Source: Chloroflexota bacterium
GTDB taxonomy: Bacteria; Chloroflexota; Dehalococcoidia; E44-bin15
Assembly: GCA_015222405.1 (NCBI GenBank)
Contig: JADFVG010000118.1
Location: forward strand, 1-15,338
DNA: 15,338 nt
Direction of reading: 5' to 3'
Position 1 is the first letter of the stretch. Every line of letters starts with the position of its first letter. The notes beneath the pieces are model-generated. The model saw only the letters and a program-made list of their open reading frames with translations. It searched no databases and was not told the origin of the DNA. This document shows, piece by piece, positions 6,699-13,190 of the stretch. The position numbers and the translations under genes are program-made.

Positions 6699-7787
6699 CA
6701 ACCCGATCTCAATGAGAGCCAGAAGGCCGCCAGAGACCAGGGAATGCCCGCCGAGGATGACCGGGATCGGGGCCCCCAGGGCGGCCTCGGTAAACTGACG
6801 AACAAAGGGATTGTCTATCTTCTCCGGCTGCCCCAGGTCGGAATAGAAGCGGTCAGGACGCGAGGGCTCAAGCCCGAAATGGGCAAAAATGACCCTGGAG
6901 TCGATGAAGGCGGCATCGCCGAGGCGAGCCAAGGTTTCAAAGAAGCGCTGAGGAGCTACCTGCTCCCAGTAGAAGCCAAGGATGGAACAAGCCTCGCCCC
7001 GCTGCTGGCGCTCATCGGCACGCAGACTCCGCTCCTCAGCCAGCAGCCGCACCCGGCAAGCAGTCCCTTTCTCCATTTGCGCCCAAACATGGCTGCCAAC
7101 ACGCCCCGCCACCACAATCTGGGCATTCTCATCGTTGAAGCAGCTTATCGCTCGCTCCAGGCGAGAGGTATCGAGGTCTAGGTCCACCACACAGGCTTGG
7201 GTGTGGCTGCCGACGCCGGGGTGAAGCTTGAGGATGAAGAGGTCGGTGGGGGTATCAATGTCAAACTGGTAAGCGGCGGTTCGAGGGAGGCAAACCTCTC
7301 TCAGGCCCGCCTGACCGACCAGAAGCTGCGCCAGAGGATTATCTATAGCCGGGAGATCGATGTCCGCTATCGCTTTCCCCGGGGTGAAGGCGGTGAGGTC
7401 GGCGGAGAAGATGTTGTTGGTGATTACCGTATTTGTCGCCGAGGATAGCTGCTGGGCAAGGGCACCAAGTTCACCGGAAGAGAGCAGGGGAACACAACCT
7501 CGGCCAATATAAAAGGGCTTCTCAATCCCGTGCTTCTGGATAAGCTGCTTCAGCCTTTGGCCAAAATGAAACGGGCGTTTACTCTCCTCGACCGCCACCG
7601 AGGGACCGAGCTCCTTGCCCAGCTCCTCCATATCGGTAACCAAGATCACCCGTGAGAAGGCGTCACTCTCCATCGCCCGCTCTATGATGTCTCGGGCGAT
7701 GGCACGGTGGGCAACAGCAACCATCTCCTCCACAGGGGTGCCGCCAATGCCACCGAGAAAAAGGATGAGCGTGGGGTCCGCTTTTAT
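6684..7787 (-). CDS. Nucleotidyltransferase-like protein of unknown function (GT-A/MobA-like fold suspected), with anomalous start
   Basis: I do not recognise a named family. From 7733 (GTG) the protein has 349 residues, but the frame stays open upstream and the next 18 codons give a convincing first strand and glycine loop, ADPTLILFLGGIGGTPVEEM. At the position where a start is expected (7787) the codon is ATA, behind AGGTGG. No ATG, GTG or TTG lies between the upstream in-frame stop and 7733. Features suggesting a nucleotidyltransferase fold are the N-terminal glycine loop, RVILVTDMEEL, TNTVITNNIFSADL, and FDIDTPTDLFIL, a phrase typical of GT-A-type transferases. The C-terminal half (about 180-367) has AQIVVAGRVGSHVWAQME and VILGGHSLVSGGLLALIEIGLL. 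There are no membrane segments. It follows comF by about 40 bases, and its end carries the glyA promoter. Confidence 0.6.
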   Translation of the reverse strand: MKADPTLILFLGGIGGTPVEEMVAVAHRAIARDIIERAMESDAFSRVILVTDMEELGKELGPSVAVEESKRPFHFGQRLKQLIQKHGIEKPFYIGRGCVPLLSSGELGALAQQLSSATNTVITNNIFSADLTAFTPGKAIADIDLPAIDNPLAQLLVGQAGLREVCLPRTAAYQFDIDTPTDLFILKLHPGVGSHTQACVVDLDLDTSRLERAISCFNDENAQIVVAGRVGSHVWAQMEKGTACRVRLLAEERSLRADERQQRGEACSILGFYWEQVAPQRFFETLARLGDAAFIDSRVIFAHFGLEPSRPDRFYSDLGQPEKIDNPFVRQFTEAALGAPIPVILGGHSLVSGGLLALIEIGLLTRR

Positions 7788-7827
7788 CCTGCCACCTCAG
7801 CCCCAGAATTGGTGCACCAGTAGCTTC

Positions 7828-8571
7828 TCACACCTCTCTCGCCACCGTCAAGCCCCAGACTGAGGTCGCACTTCCCGCTTTCACGGCGGTGGCACAGGCG
7901 TCAAGGGTTGCCCCAGAGGTGCACACGTCATCAATGAGCAGTACGTGTTTGCCATCTAAATCTTGATTGCGACAGAAAAAGGCCTGGGTCACATTGCTCT
8001 GGCGCTCCTCCGCACTCCTGGTTCTGGTTTGAGCCGGGGTGTCTCGAAGGCGAACCAGCGAGCCCTCAACCACAGGCATTGAACTCAGCCGGCCAAGCTC
8101 CGCGGCCAAAAGCGATGCCTGATTATAGCCACGCTGGCGCAGGCGGCGCCGGTGAAGCGGCACCGGGACAAGCACCTCAGCAGACAAGGGGTTGGCCACC
8201 AGATATTCTGCCATTAGCTGAGCCAGGAGAGGAGCGAGGGCTTTCACATTCCTGTATTTGAAGGAGAGAATCGCCTGGCGCATCGCCCCGTCAAAGCGGA
8301 AAAGCGAACAAATGCCTTCGATGTCCATCGGCTGCTGATCACACCCTGAGCACAGGGTTCCTGAGGCAAGCGGCCTGCCGCACTTAGCACATAACGGAGG
8401 GCAGAGGCGAGGAAGCGACGATCGGCAGGAAGAGCAAAGGAGGCTTCCCCCCACCCCACAACCAACACACCGGGGAGGAAAGAAGAAATCGAGAACTATC
8501 CCTTTGAGCTGATTTAGCCCGGCGAATAAGTTCACAGAAAAAGGGAACCCGCTTCCCCTAATATCAAGCAA
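7828..8571 (-). CDS. comF: ComF family phosphoribosyltransferase-like protein
   Basis: About 247 residues. The N-terminal third is a cysteine-rich zinc-binding region (PPRCVGCG at 33-39, LLCSSC, CPPLCAKCG, LCSGC), and the remainder is a type I phosphoribosyltransferase-like domain with VPVPLHRRRLRQRGYNQA (136-152) and the PRPP-loop block HVLLIDDVCTSGAT (209-222). Homologues are needed for DNA uptake in naturally competent bacteria; the enzymatic role is unsettled, and many non-competent bacteria carry one. No other competence gene is present here. The start is uncertain: TTG at 8571 has no clear ribosome site and lies 10 bases after the stop of the zinc-ribbon gene, so translation may be coupled. 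A GTG at 8535 is an alternative. Confidence 0.88.
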   Translation of the reverse strand: MLDIRGSGFPFSVNLFAGLNQLKGIVLDFFFPPRCVGCGVGGSLLCSSCRSSLPRLCPPLCAKCGRPLASGTLCSGCDQQPMDIEGICSLFRFDGAMRQAILSFKYRNVKALAPLLAQLMAEYLVANPLSAEVLVPVPLHRRRLRQRGYNQASLLAAELGRLSSMPVVEGSLVRLRDTPAQTRTRSAEERQSNVTQAFFCRNQDLDGKHVLLIDDVCTSGATLDACATAVKAGSATSVWGLTVAREV

Positions 8572-8580
8572 AAGGTTATT

Positions 8581-8796
8581 TTAACTACGCGACCTGGGGG
8601 TGTGCGATGCCCCACTGATAATGGGCTCATTGACATAAAGATCACCATTCCTGATCTTCAAGTTGAAGCCGCAATCAGGATTAGTACAAACCCAGGCCTT
8701 GTAGTGAATTGCCGCCCCTTGGCTGCCAAAGTCGGACAAGGGGACAAGATCACCTACGTTGCACTTCAGACATTTGGGAAAGCTACCGTTCTCCAA
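8581..8796 (-). CDS. Small zinc-ribbon protein, function unknown
   Basis: 71 residues starting at TTG 8796, with a strong GGGAGG site 7 bases upstream. C9-L-K-C12 and C37-TNPD-C42 form a four-cysteine zinc ribbon; the second knuckle has a CxxxxC spacing instead of CxxC. The rest is a short beta-rich region ending in a Ser/Arg tail. No signal peptide or membrane segment. It lies between thpR and comF, 41 bases after thpR and 9 before comF, so it is part of the operon. Such small ribbons often bind nucleic acid or a protein partner, but I cannot assign a role. Confidence 0.72.
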   Translation of the reverse strand: MENGSFPKCLKCNVGDLVPLSDFGSQGAAIHYKAWVCTNPDCGFNLKIRNGDLYVNEPIISGASHTPRSRS

Positions 8797-8837
8797 AAGC
8801 CACCTCCCAGCTAAAAATCAACGGCCCAAAGTATATA

Positions 8838-9440
8838 CTAAAAATGGGATGTTGGCAACCCACTTTCCAGTGAGATTGAGGAAATTCGATTATAAATTGC
8901 CCCTTTAGGGGTGAGGGTGCTCCTCACTAGGCTGATCTCCGCCACGTGAAAGGGAACAACCTCCTCCCCCTTGGCAACCAGGAGCGCTTCCCCCATCCTT
9001 CGTCGCTCCTCAGCAGAAGCTCTCTCCCTGAGGCGTCCCAGGGTCAGATGCGGGGTGAAGGGGCGAGTCTCCGCGGAGAAACCAAGGGCAGCCATGGAAT
9101 GGTCAATTCCACGTTGCAAAGAAGCAAGCTTCTCCACCTCCCCACCCACCGCCACCCAGATAACCTGAGGCCGCCCCAGGCTGGGGAACGCACCCAGCCC
9201 ACCGACCTCCAATCGAAAGGGAAACACATCTTGAGCCGCCTCGGCCATCGCCTCCGCTATTGGCGATACCTTCCCCCTATCGATATTGCCCAGAAACTTC
9301 AGGGTAAGATGAATGCCATCCGCAGACACCCATTTCACATAGGGATGCTGCGCCGGTCTCAATTTACTTTGCGCCGAGGACAGCCAAGTCTTGACCTCCT
9401 GGGGCAACTCTATGGCGATAAAGGTACGAATCTTTTCCAT
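8838..9440 (-). CDS. thpR: RNA 2',3'-cyclic phosphodiesterase (2H phosphoesterase, LigT/ThpR family)
   Basis: 200 residues, normal for the family. The start RTFIAIELP is characteristic, and the two catalytic HxTL motifs are both present: HLTL with His44 and HLTL with His131 (FTPHLTLGRLR). Family members hydrolyse 2',3'-cyclic phosphate ends of RNA to 2'-phosphates; several were first described as 2'-5' RNA ligases. The cellular substrate is not clear for most bacteria. The ATG at 9440 is preceded closely by GGAGGG, and the gene begins 9 bases after the amidohydrolase stop, so the two are co-transcribed. The C-terminal PTSHF tail after SLESGL is short and unremarkable. Confidence 0.93.
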   Translation of the reverse strand: MEKIRTFIAIELPQEVKTWLSSAQSKLRPAQHPYVKWVSADGIHLTLKFLGNIDRGKVSPIAEAMAEAAQDVFPFRLEVGGLGAFPSLGRPQVIWVAVGGEVEKLASLQRGIDHSMAALGFSAETRPFTPHLTLGRLRERASAEERRRMGEALLVAKGEEVVPFHVAEISLVRSTLTPKGAIYNRISSISLESGLPTSHF

Positions 9441-9449
9441 AACCCTCCG

Positions 9450-10289
9450 TTAGAGACCAAGAAGCCTCTCTGCATTCCCACCCAGGATCAGGCCCTCTGC
9501 CTCCTCCCCCAGGCCGATGGAGCGCAGCTGCGATGTGATCCTAGAGGGCGCAAGCAGCGGATAGTCGCTGCCGAAAAGGATTTTGTCAAAACCCACGATC
9601 TGCGCCACATGGGTGAAAATCTCAGGCCGGTAGAGAAAGGGTGTGGCTGCGGTATCGAAGAAAACATTTTCTAACGCCCGGCCCACCTCCGGCATCAGGG
9701 CATAGAAAGGCAGGCCACCACCCCAGTGGGCGCAGACGATGGGAATCTGGGGGAAATGGCAGATAAAGCGATAAAGGATATCGGGGGTGATATTCCCTTT
9801 CCCCGAATATAGGTGCCCCACCGGCTCGGAGGCGTGGGTGAGGAGGATGAATCGGTGATCTGCTGCCGCCTCAACGATGGGTCTCATCATCGCCTCGTCC
9901 CCGAGGTCAAGCCCCTGGGTATCGGGCCTCATCTCGCCGATGCCTCTCATCCCTCCCCGGGCGCAGCGCTCGAGCTCGGCGATGGCTGCCTCCCCCTCCT
10001 TTGGCTGGAGAGCGCAAAAACCCACCAAGCGCTCCGGGTAGCGTGATATCGCCTCCATGATATAGTCGTTGGTCTCCACACACATCTGGTGACTAGCCCA
10101 GCCAATGTTGAGCACAATGGAGCGGTCGATGCCCTCGCGGTCCATACTGGCTATGAGGTCCTCAGCGGTGGCGAGCGCAGCTTTGGGGTCGGAATAGAGG
10201 TGGGCAAAGCATGGATCGCGCCCCAGGTACTGCTCCCGATTTTCCCTCAGCCGCGGCGAGAAAATGTGGGTGTGGAAGTCGATGATCAC
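9450..10289 (-). CDS. Amidohydrolase family metal-dependent hydrolase or decarboxylase (amidohydrolase_2 type)
   Basis: 279 residues forming a TIM-barrel metalloenzyme of the amidohydrolase_2 group (ACMSD and resorcylate-decarboxylase-like). IDFHTHIF gives the HxH metal ligands H6 and H8; LTHASEPVGH has His152; VCAHWGGGLPF has His188; and ILFGSDYP has the catalytic-type Asp242. GEMRPDTQGLDL near 118-129 is the acidic loop of this group. The chemistry could be hydrolysis or decarboxylation of a small carboxylic acid; the substrate cannot be read. The start is GTG at 10289 with no ribosome site. A promoter -10 box ends 7 bases upstream, so the message seems leaderless. It is the first gene of the run thpR-zinc ribbon-comF-unknown. 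Confidence 0.85.
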   Translation of the reverse strand: MIIDFHTHIFSPRLRENREQYLGRDPCFAHLYSDPKAALATAEDLIASMDREGIDRSIVLNIGWASHQMCVETNDYIMEAISRYPERLVGFCALQPKEGEAAIAELERCARGGMRGIGEMRPDTQGLDLGDEAMMRPIVEAAADHRFILLTHASEPVGHLYSGKGNITPDILYRFICHFPQIPIVCAHWGGGLPFYALMPEVGRALENVFFDTAATPFLYRPEIFTHVAQIVGFDKILFGSDYPLLAPSRITSQLRSIGLGEEAEGLILGGNAERLLGL

Positions 10290-10296
10290 TGTTCAG

Positions 10297-10325
10297 ATTT
10301 TAAAGAACCTTTCTCGTTTGGTCAA
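10297..10325 (-). promoter_or_regulatory. Promoter of the amidohydrolase-thpR-comF operon
   Basis: On the minus strand TTGACC (10320-10325) and TAAAAT (10297-10302) are 17 bases apart. Seven bases separate the -10 box from the GTG start at 10289, so the transcript should begin at or near the start codon. Five of six bases match consensus at each box. Confidence 0.65.
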
Positions 10326-10379
10326 TATGCCCATCTAGTCCAGCTAAATAGAACCTCTCAGGCCAAAGGAACCACTGCC

Positions 10380-10409
10380 TTGACGACAGGGATTGCTTTG
10401 TAGTATCAT
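10380..10409 (+). promoter_or_regulatory. Promoter of the CetZ-like gene
   Basis: TTGACG (10380-10385) and TATCAT (10404-10409) are separated by 18 bases; each matches consensus at five of six positions. The start site should lie near 10416, giving a leader of about 65 bases before the ATG at 10481. Confidence 0.62.
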
Positions 10410-10421
10410 TCGCTAATACTA
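10401..10421 (+). promoter_or_regulatory. Operator-like dyad over the -10 box of the CetZ-like gene
   Basis: TAGTAT (10401-10406) and ATACTA (10416-10421) are a perfect 6-base inverted repeat with 9 bases between them, centred about 16 bases apart. It covers the -10 box and the expected start site, where a repressor would block transcription. No regulator gene for it is visible. Confidence 0.4.
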
Positions 10422-10480
10422 TGAATATCCGAAAGTAGGGAATTTTCTAGCGCCCTAAAGGGATAGACAAGGAGGGGAAA

Positions 10481-11659
10481 ATGAAGCTCGTGGTTATTGG
10501 GTTTGGACAATGTGGCGGGAGAATCGCTGACGAGTTTTACAGGATCGGCAGAAGGGCAAGAGCCAATCGGAGGATTGAGATAATCACCGACGCCCTCGCC
10601 GTAAATACAGATGAAGCCGACCTCAGCGGGTTGAGAAACATAAGGACTGATTTCCGGCATAGAATTATATTGGGCGGGCGAAAGACCGGCGGTCATGGTG
10701 TGGGCAAGATAAATGAGCTTGGCGCCCAGATAGCGAGAGAGGGCAGCGATAAGGTTATAGATGCGGTGAGAGAAACGAGGAGGTTTTATGAGACCGATGC
10801 CTTTCTCCTGATTGCCGCTTCCTCCGGAGGCACAGGCTCGGGAGGGCTGCCCATATTCACACAAGTCCTCAAGGAAAGGTATATAGATAAGCCAGTATAT
10901 GCCCTGGTTGCCCTCCCCTTTGAACATGAGGAGCATGCCGAGGAAAGATGTGTTTACAATACGGCTACCTGCCTTAAGTCCATATACTCCGTGGCAGATG
11001 CGGTTTTTCTGATTGACAATCAAAGGTATCTGAGAAAGGACACAAACCTTTTAAACAACATGCAGAAGATTAACCAGCAAATAGTGGAGCCTTTCTACAA
11101 CCTTCTCTGCACCGGCGAGGAGAAGAAACACAAGCATATCGGGGCCAGGATAGTCGATGCCGGGGATATAATCCAGACCCTGGGAGGATGGTCGACGATA
11201 GGCTTTGGTAAAACGCAGGTGTCGCTGTTCGGCAGGCTTCCCCTGCCGCGGAGACGGAGCTGGAGGAAAAAGGGGACGGAGACACACAAAGGTGTAGCAG
11301 CGTTGGACGAGGCCCTGAGTGAGCTTTCCGTTTCCTGTAAGCCAAAGGATGCAGGCAGCGCTTTATATTTGCTCACATCCCCCGCCGGGGAAGCCAATGT
11401 GGATATCGTTAAGGAGATTGGCGATTATTTGAAGGAGCTAATGGAAGAGGCCGTAATCAGGAGTGGCGATTACCCCCGGGAGAGAGCAGCGCTCGATGTG
11501 ACCCTCATTCTTTCCCATCTCAGCGATATAGAAAAGGTGCGGGGATACTATTACCGCTTAACTGAGTCGGCGCCCACGACAAAGAAGAGACAGAAAGAAG
11601 CAGAGTTGAAACTTAAGGAGATAGCGGACGCTTCAAAAGACATCCCATCGCTACTATGA
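10481..11659 (+). CDS. Tubulin/FtsZ superfamily GTPase, CetZ-like
   Basis: 392 residues starting at ATG 10481 behind a strong AAGGAGG site. The N-terminus KLVVIGFGQCGGRIADEF closely follows the CetZ start pattern (IGFGQAGGK). AVNTDEADL (40-48) is the NTD loop, HGVGKINELGAQIA resembles the CetZ HGVGADNELGA block, SSGGTGSGG (114-122) is the tubulin GTP-binding signature, and IVDAGDII (224-231) is the T7-like loop with D226 and D229 for GTP hydrolysis in the neighbouring subunit. An active polymerising GTPase is therefore plausible. The last 30 residues (KKRQKEAELKLKEIAD) form a charged helix; no FtsZ-type C-terminal peptide is evident. CetZ proteins in haloarchaea act in cell shape and motility, not division. 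It is the only plus-strand gene here and is more AT rich, with many AGA/AGG and ATA codons. A phage-type TubZ or a divergent FtsZ is less likely. Confidence 0.87.
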   Translation: MKLVVIGFGQCGGRIADEFYRIGRRARANRRIEIITDALAVNTDEADLSGLRNIRTDFRHRIILGGRKTGGHGVGKINELGAQIAREGSDKVIDAVRETRRFYETDAFLLIAASSGGTGSGGLPIFTQVLKERYIDKPVYALVALPFEHEEHAEERCVYNTATCLKSIYSVADAVFLIDNQRYLRKDTNLLNNMQKINQQIVEPFYNLLCTGEEKKHKHIGARIVDAGDIIQTLGGWSTIGFGKTQVSLFGRLPLPRRRSWRKKGTETHKGVAALDEALSELSVSCKPKDAGSALYLLTSPAGEANVDIVKEIGDYLKELMEEAVIRSGDYPRERAALDVTLILSHLSDIEKVRGYYYRLTESAPTTKKRQKEAELKLKEIADASKDIPSLL

Positions 11660-11680
11660 AGCTGATAGCTTGGGAGCGCG

Positions 11681-13153
11681 CTATTTCCTCTCCTTCACCA
11701 TATCTACGAAAGTATCTATTATATCGGGGTCGAACTTCGCCCCCTTCTCCCCTTGCAAAGTAGCAACGGCTTCCTCTTTAGAAAACGCCGGCCGCCAAGG
11801 GCGAGGCGAAGTCAAGGCATGATAGGCGTCGCAAATAGATACCACCTGAACCGCACTCGTTATCTGCCTCCCCGATAGACCATCTGGATACCCGCTACCG
11901 TCTAAGCGTTCATGATGATGCTTTACGATGTTACGAGCCTCAGAGAGGAAGGGAAGGTGGCTCAGGATCTCTTCTCCGATCACGGGGTGAAGTTTCACTA
12001 TATCCCACTCCTGGGATGTAAGTTCGCCAGGCATGTTCAAAATAGACTCGCTGACCCCAATCATCCCAATATCGTGAACTAAAGCCGCTTGCTTGATCGC
12101 CTCTATCTCGGCCTCGCTCAGGGAAATCCTCGGCGCCAGCTGCTCGCTCAGCTCAGCTACCTTTTTCATATGCCCCTGAGTGCAGAGGCTCCTGCTATCA
12201 ACCCAGGAGGCTATGGAACAAAGGATGCGAAATGAGCTATCCTCCAGCTCAGTGAACAACTGACGGCTCTTTATCAAGGCACCAGTCTGAGTAGCAAGGA
12301 TGGTCAGTAGCTCAAGATCCCCTTCACCGAATAATCTGGGTGCTCCCTCTCGAAAGACATTAAGTAGACCAAGGATCTCGTTGTCGCTCCTTATCGGGAG
12401 CAATAATACCTCCATGCCTTTAGCCTTGGGGGGCAAGAAGCCACGATCAGGGTAGCGGTGGCTAACCCGCTCAAAAAGGGGATGCTGCTCCACATCGGTA
12501 AAAAGTATCGCCTCCTCCATATCCCCAGTCCAGAACCTGATACCTCTTTCGAGCAACGCGTTGGCAAATCGGGCGACAACTTCCCATGCCCCAGCAGCGG
12601 CAGCGATCACCATGCCACGCTTCAAGCTATCAAAAAGGAGGATGGCACCCCCGCTCGACTTTGTCTGACTGATCCCACTATTGAGAATAAATTTCAGCAC
12701 TTCCCTCTGATCCTCGCTTCTGACCATCGATTGGCTTACCCGATATAACCCAACCAGCTCCTTAAGCCGGATGTTCTCATCGGCAAGCTTCTTGCGCTCT
12801 AAAGCCTTGGCCACGGCGGTGCAGAGTTCAGCGCGATCAAAGGGCTTAACGATGTAATCATATGCCCCATGTTGAATTGCTGCCCGCGCCGTTTCAATAC
12901 TGGCATAACCGGTGATAAGCACGGGCACTGTCTCCGGGCTCACCTCCTGGAATGCTTGAATGAGCTCCAGACCCCCCATATGGGGCATAACGATATCGGT
13001 CAGAAGCAGGTCAAAGGCCTGGGGCGCCAACTGCATGGCTTCTTCCCCACTGCCCACAGCCGCTGTCTCATATCCCTCACGGTCAAGGATCTCCTGCATC
13101 ATCTCCAGTTCCGCAGGCTGATCATCAACGATAAGGATTTTTTCCCGTATCAT
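11681..13153 (-). CDS. Response regulator with receiver, GAF and HD-GYP domains (probable cyclic-di-GMP phosphodiesterase)
   Basis: 490 residues. A receiver domain occupies 1-120 with acidic D10/D11, phospho-acceptor Asp53 (LLTDIVMP) and Lys103 (IVKPF). A GAF-like sensor follows at about 140-300, then an HD-GYP domain at about 310-488: QGHMKKVAELSEQL with His328, ALVHDIGMIG with H360-D361, HP at 389-390, KHHHERLDGSGYPDGL with the GYP at 421-423, and CDAYHALT with Asp442. HD-GYP domains hydrolyse cyclic-di-GMP, so the protein should lower this messenger when phosphorylated. The usual HDIGKI reads HDIGMI, and the KPG after it reads MPG. The ATG at 13153 has a GGGGAG site 5 bases upstream. It follows the histidine kinase by 37 bases, so the kinase is its likely partner. 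Its 3' end converges on the CetZ-like gene. Confidence 0.93.
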   Translation of the reverse strand: MIREKILIVDDQPAELEMMQEILDREGYETAAVGSGEEAMQLAPQAFDLLLTDIVMPHMGGLELIQAFQEVSPETVPVLITGYASIETARAAIQHGAYDYIVKPFDRAELCTAVAKALERKKLADENIRLKELVGLYRVSQSMVRSEDQREVLKFILNSGISQTKSSGGAILLFDSLKRGMVIAAAAGAWEVVARFANALLERGIRFWTGDMEEAILFTDVEQHPLFERVSHRYPDRGFLPPKAKGMEVLLLPIRSDNEILGLLNVFREGAPRLFGEGDLELLTILATQTGALIKSRQLFTELEDSSFRILCSIASWVDSRSLCTQGHMKKVAELSEQLAPRISLSEAEIEAIKQAALVHDIGMIGVSESILNMPGELTSQEWDIVKLHPVIGEEILSHLPFLSEARNIVKHHHERLDGSGYPDGLSGRQITSAVQVVSICDAYHALTSPRPWRPAFSKEEAVATLQGEKGAKFDPDIIDTFVDMVKERK

Positions 13154-13190
13154 GCCAACTCCCCTTTAGCGATATTCAGCGCAGTGCCAA

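Larger units (their letters stand above)
10290..10480. promoter_or_regulatory. Divergent intergenic region between the amidohydrolase and CetZ-like genes
   Basis: This 191-base gap is the longest in the window. It holds the minus-strand promoter (10297-10325), about 55 bases without a recognisable signal, then the plus-strand promoter (10380-10409), a dyad at 10401-10421, a small inverted repeat in the 5' leader (TCTA and CCCT at 10446-10456 facing AGGG and TAGA at 10459-10467), and the AAGGAGG ribosome site before 10481. No supported gene lies in it. Confidence 0.7.

Noticed and set aside
7788..7827. Frameshift joining the nucleotidyltransferase-like gene to a GTG frame overlapping the comF stop
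   Set aside because: The short GTG frame ends in TAA right at the ATA position and adds no plausible protein sequence; a start at 7787 explains the N-terminus better.
10406..11023. Minus-strand open frame opposite the start of the CetZ-like gene
   Set aside because: It covers the CetZ-like GTP-binding region in antisense, has no ribosome site and no motif.
11657..11683. Bidirectional terminator between the CetZ-like and HD-GYP genes
   Set aside because: A 5-base repeat AAGCT-GAT-AGCTT and a palindromic AGCGCGCT are present, but there is no T run on either strand and the stems are short.
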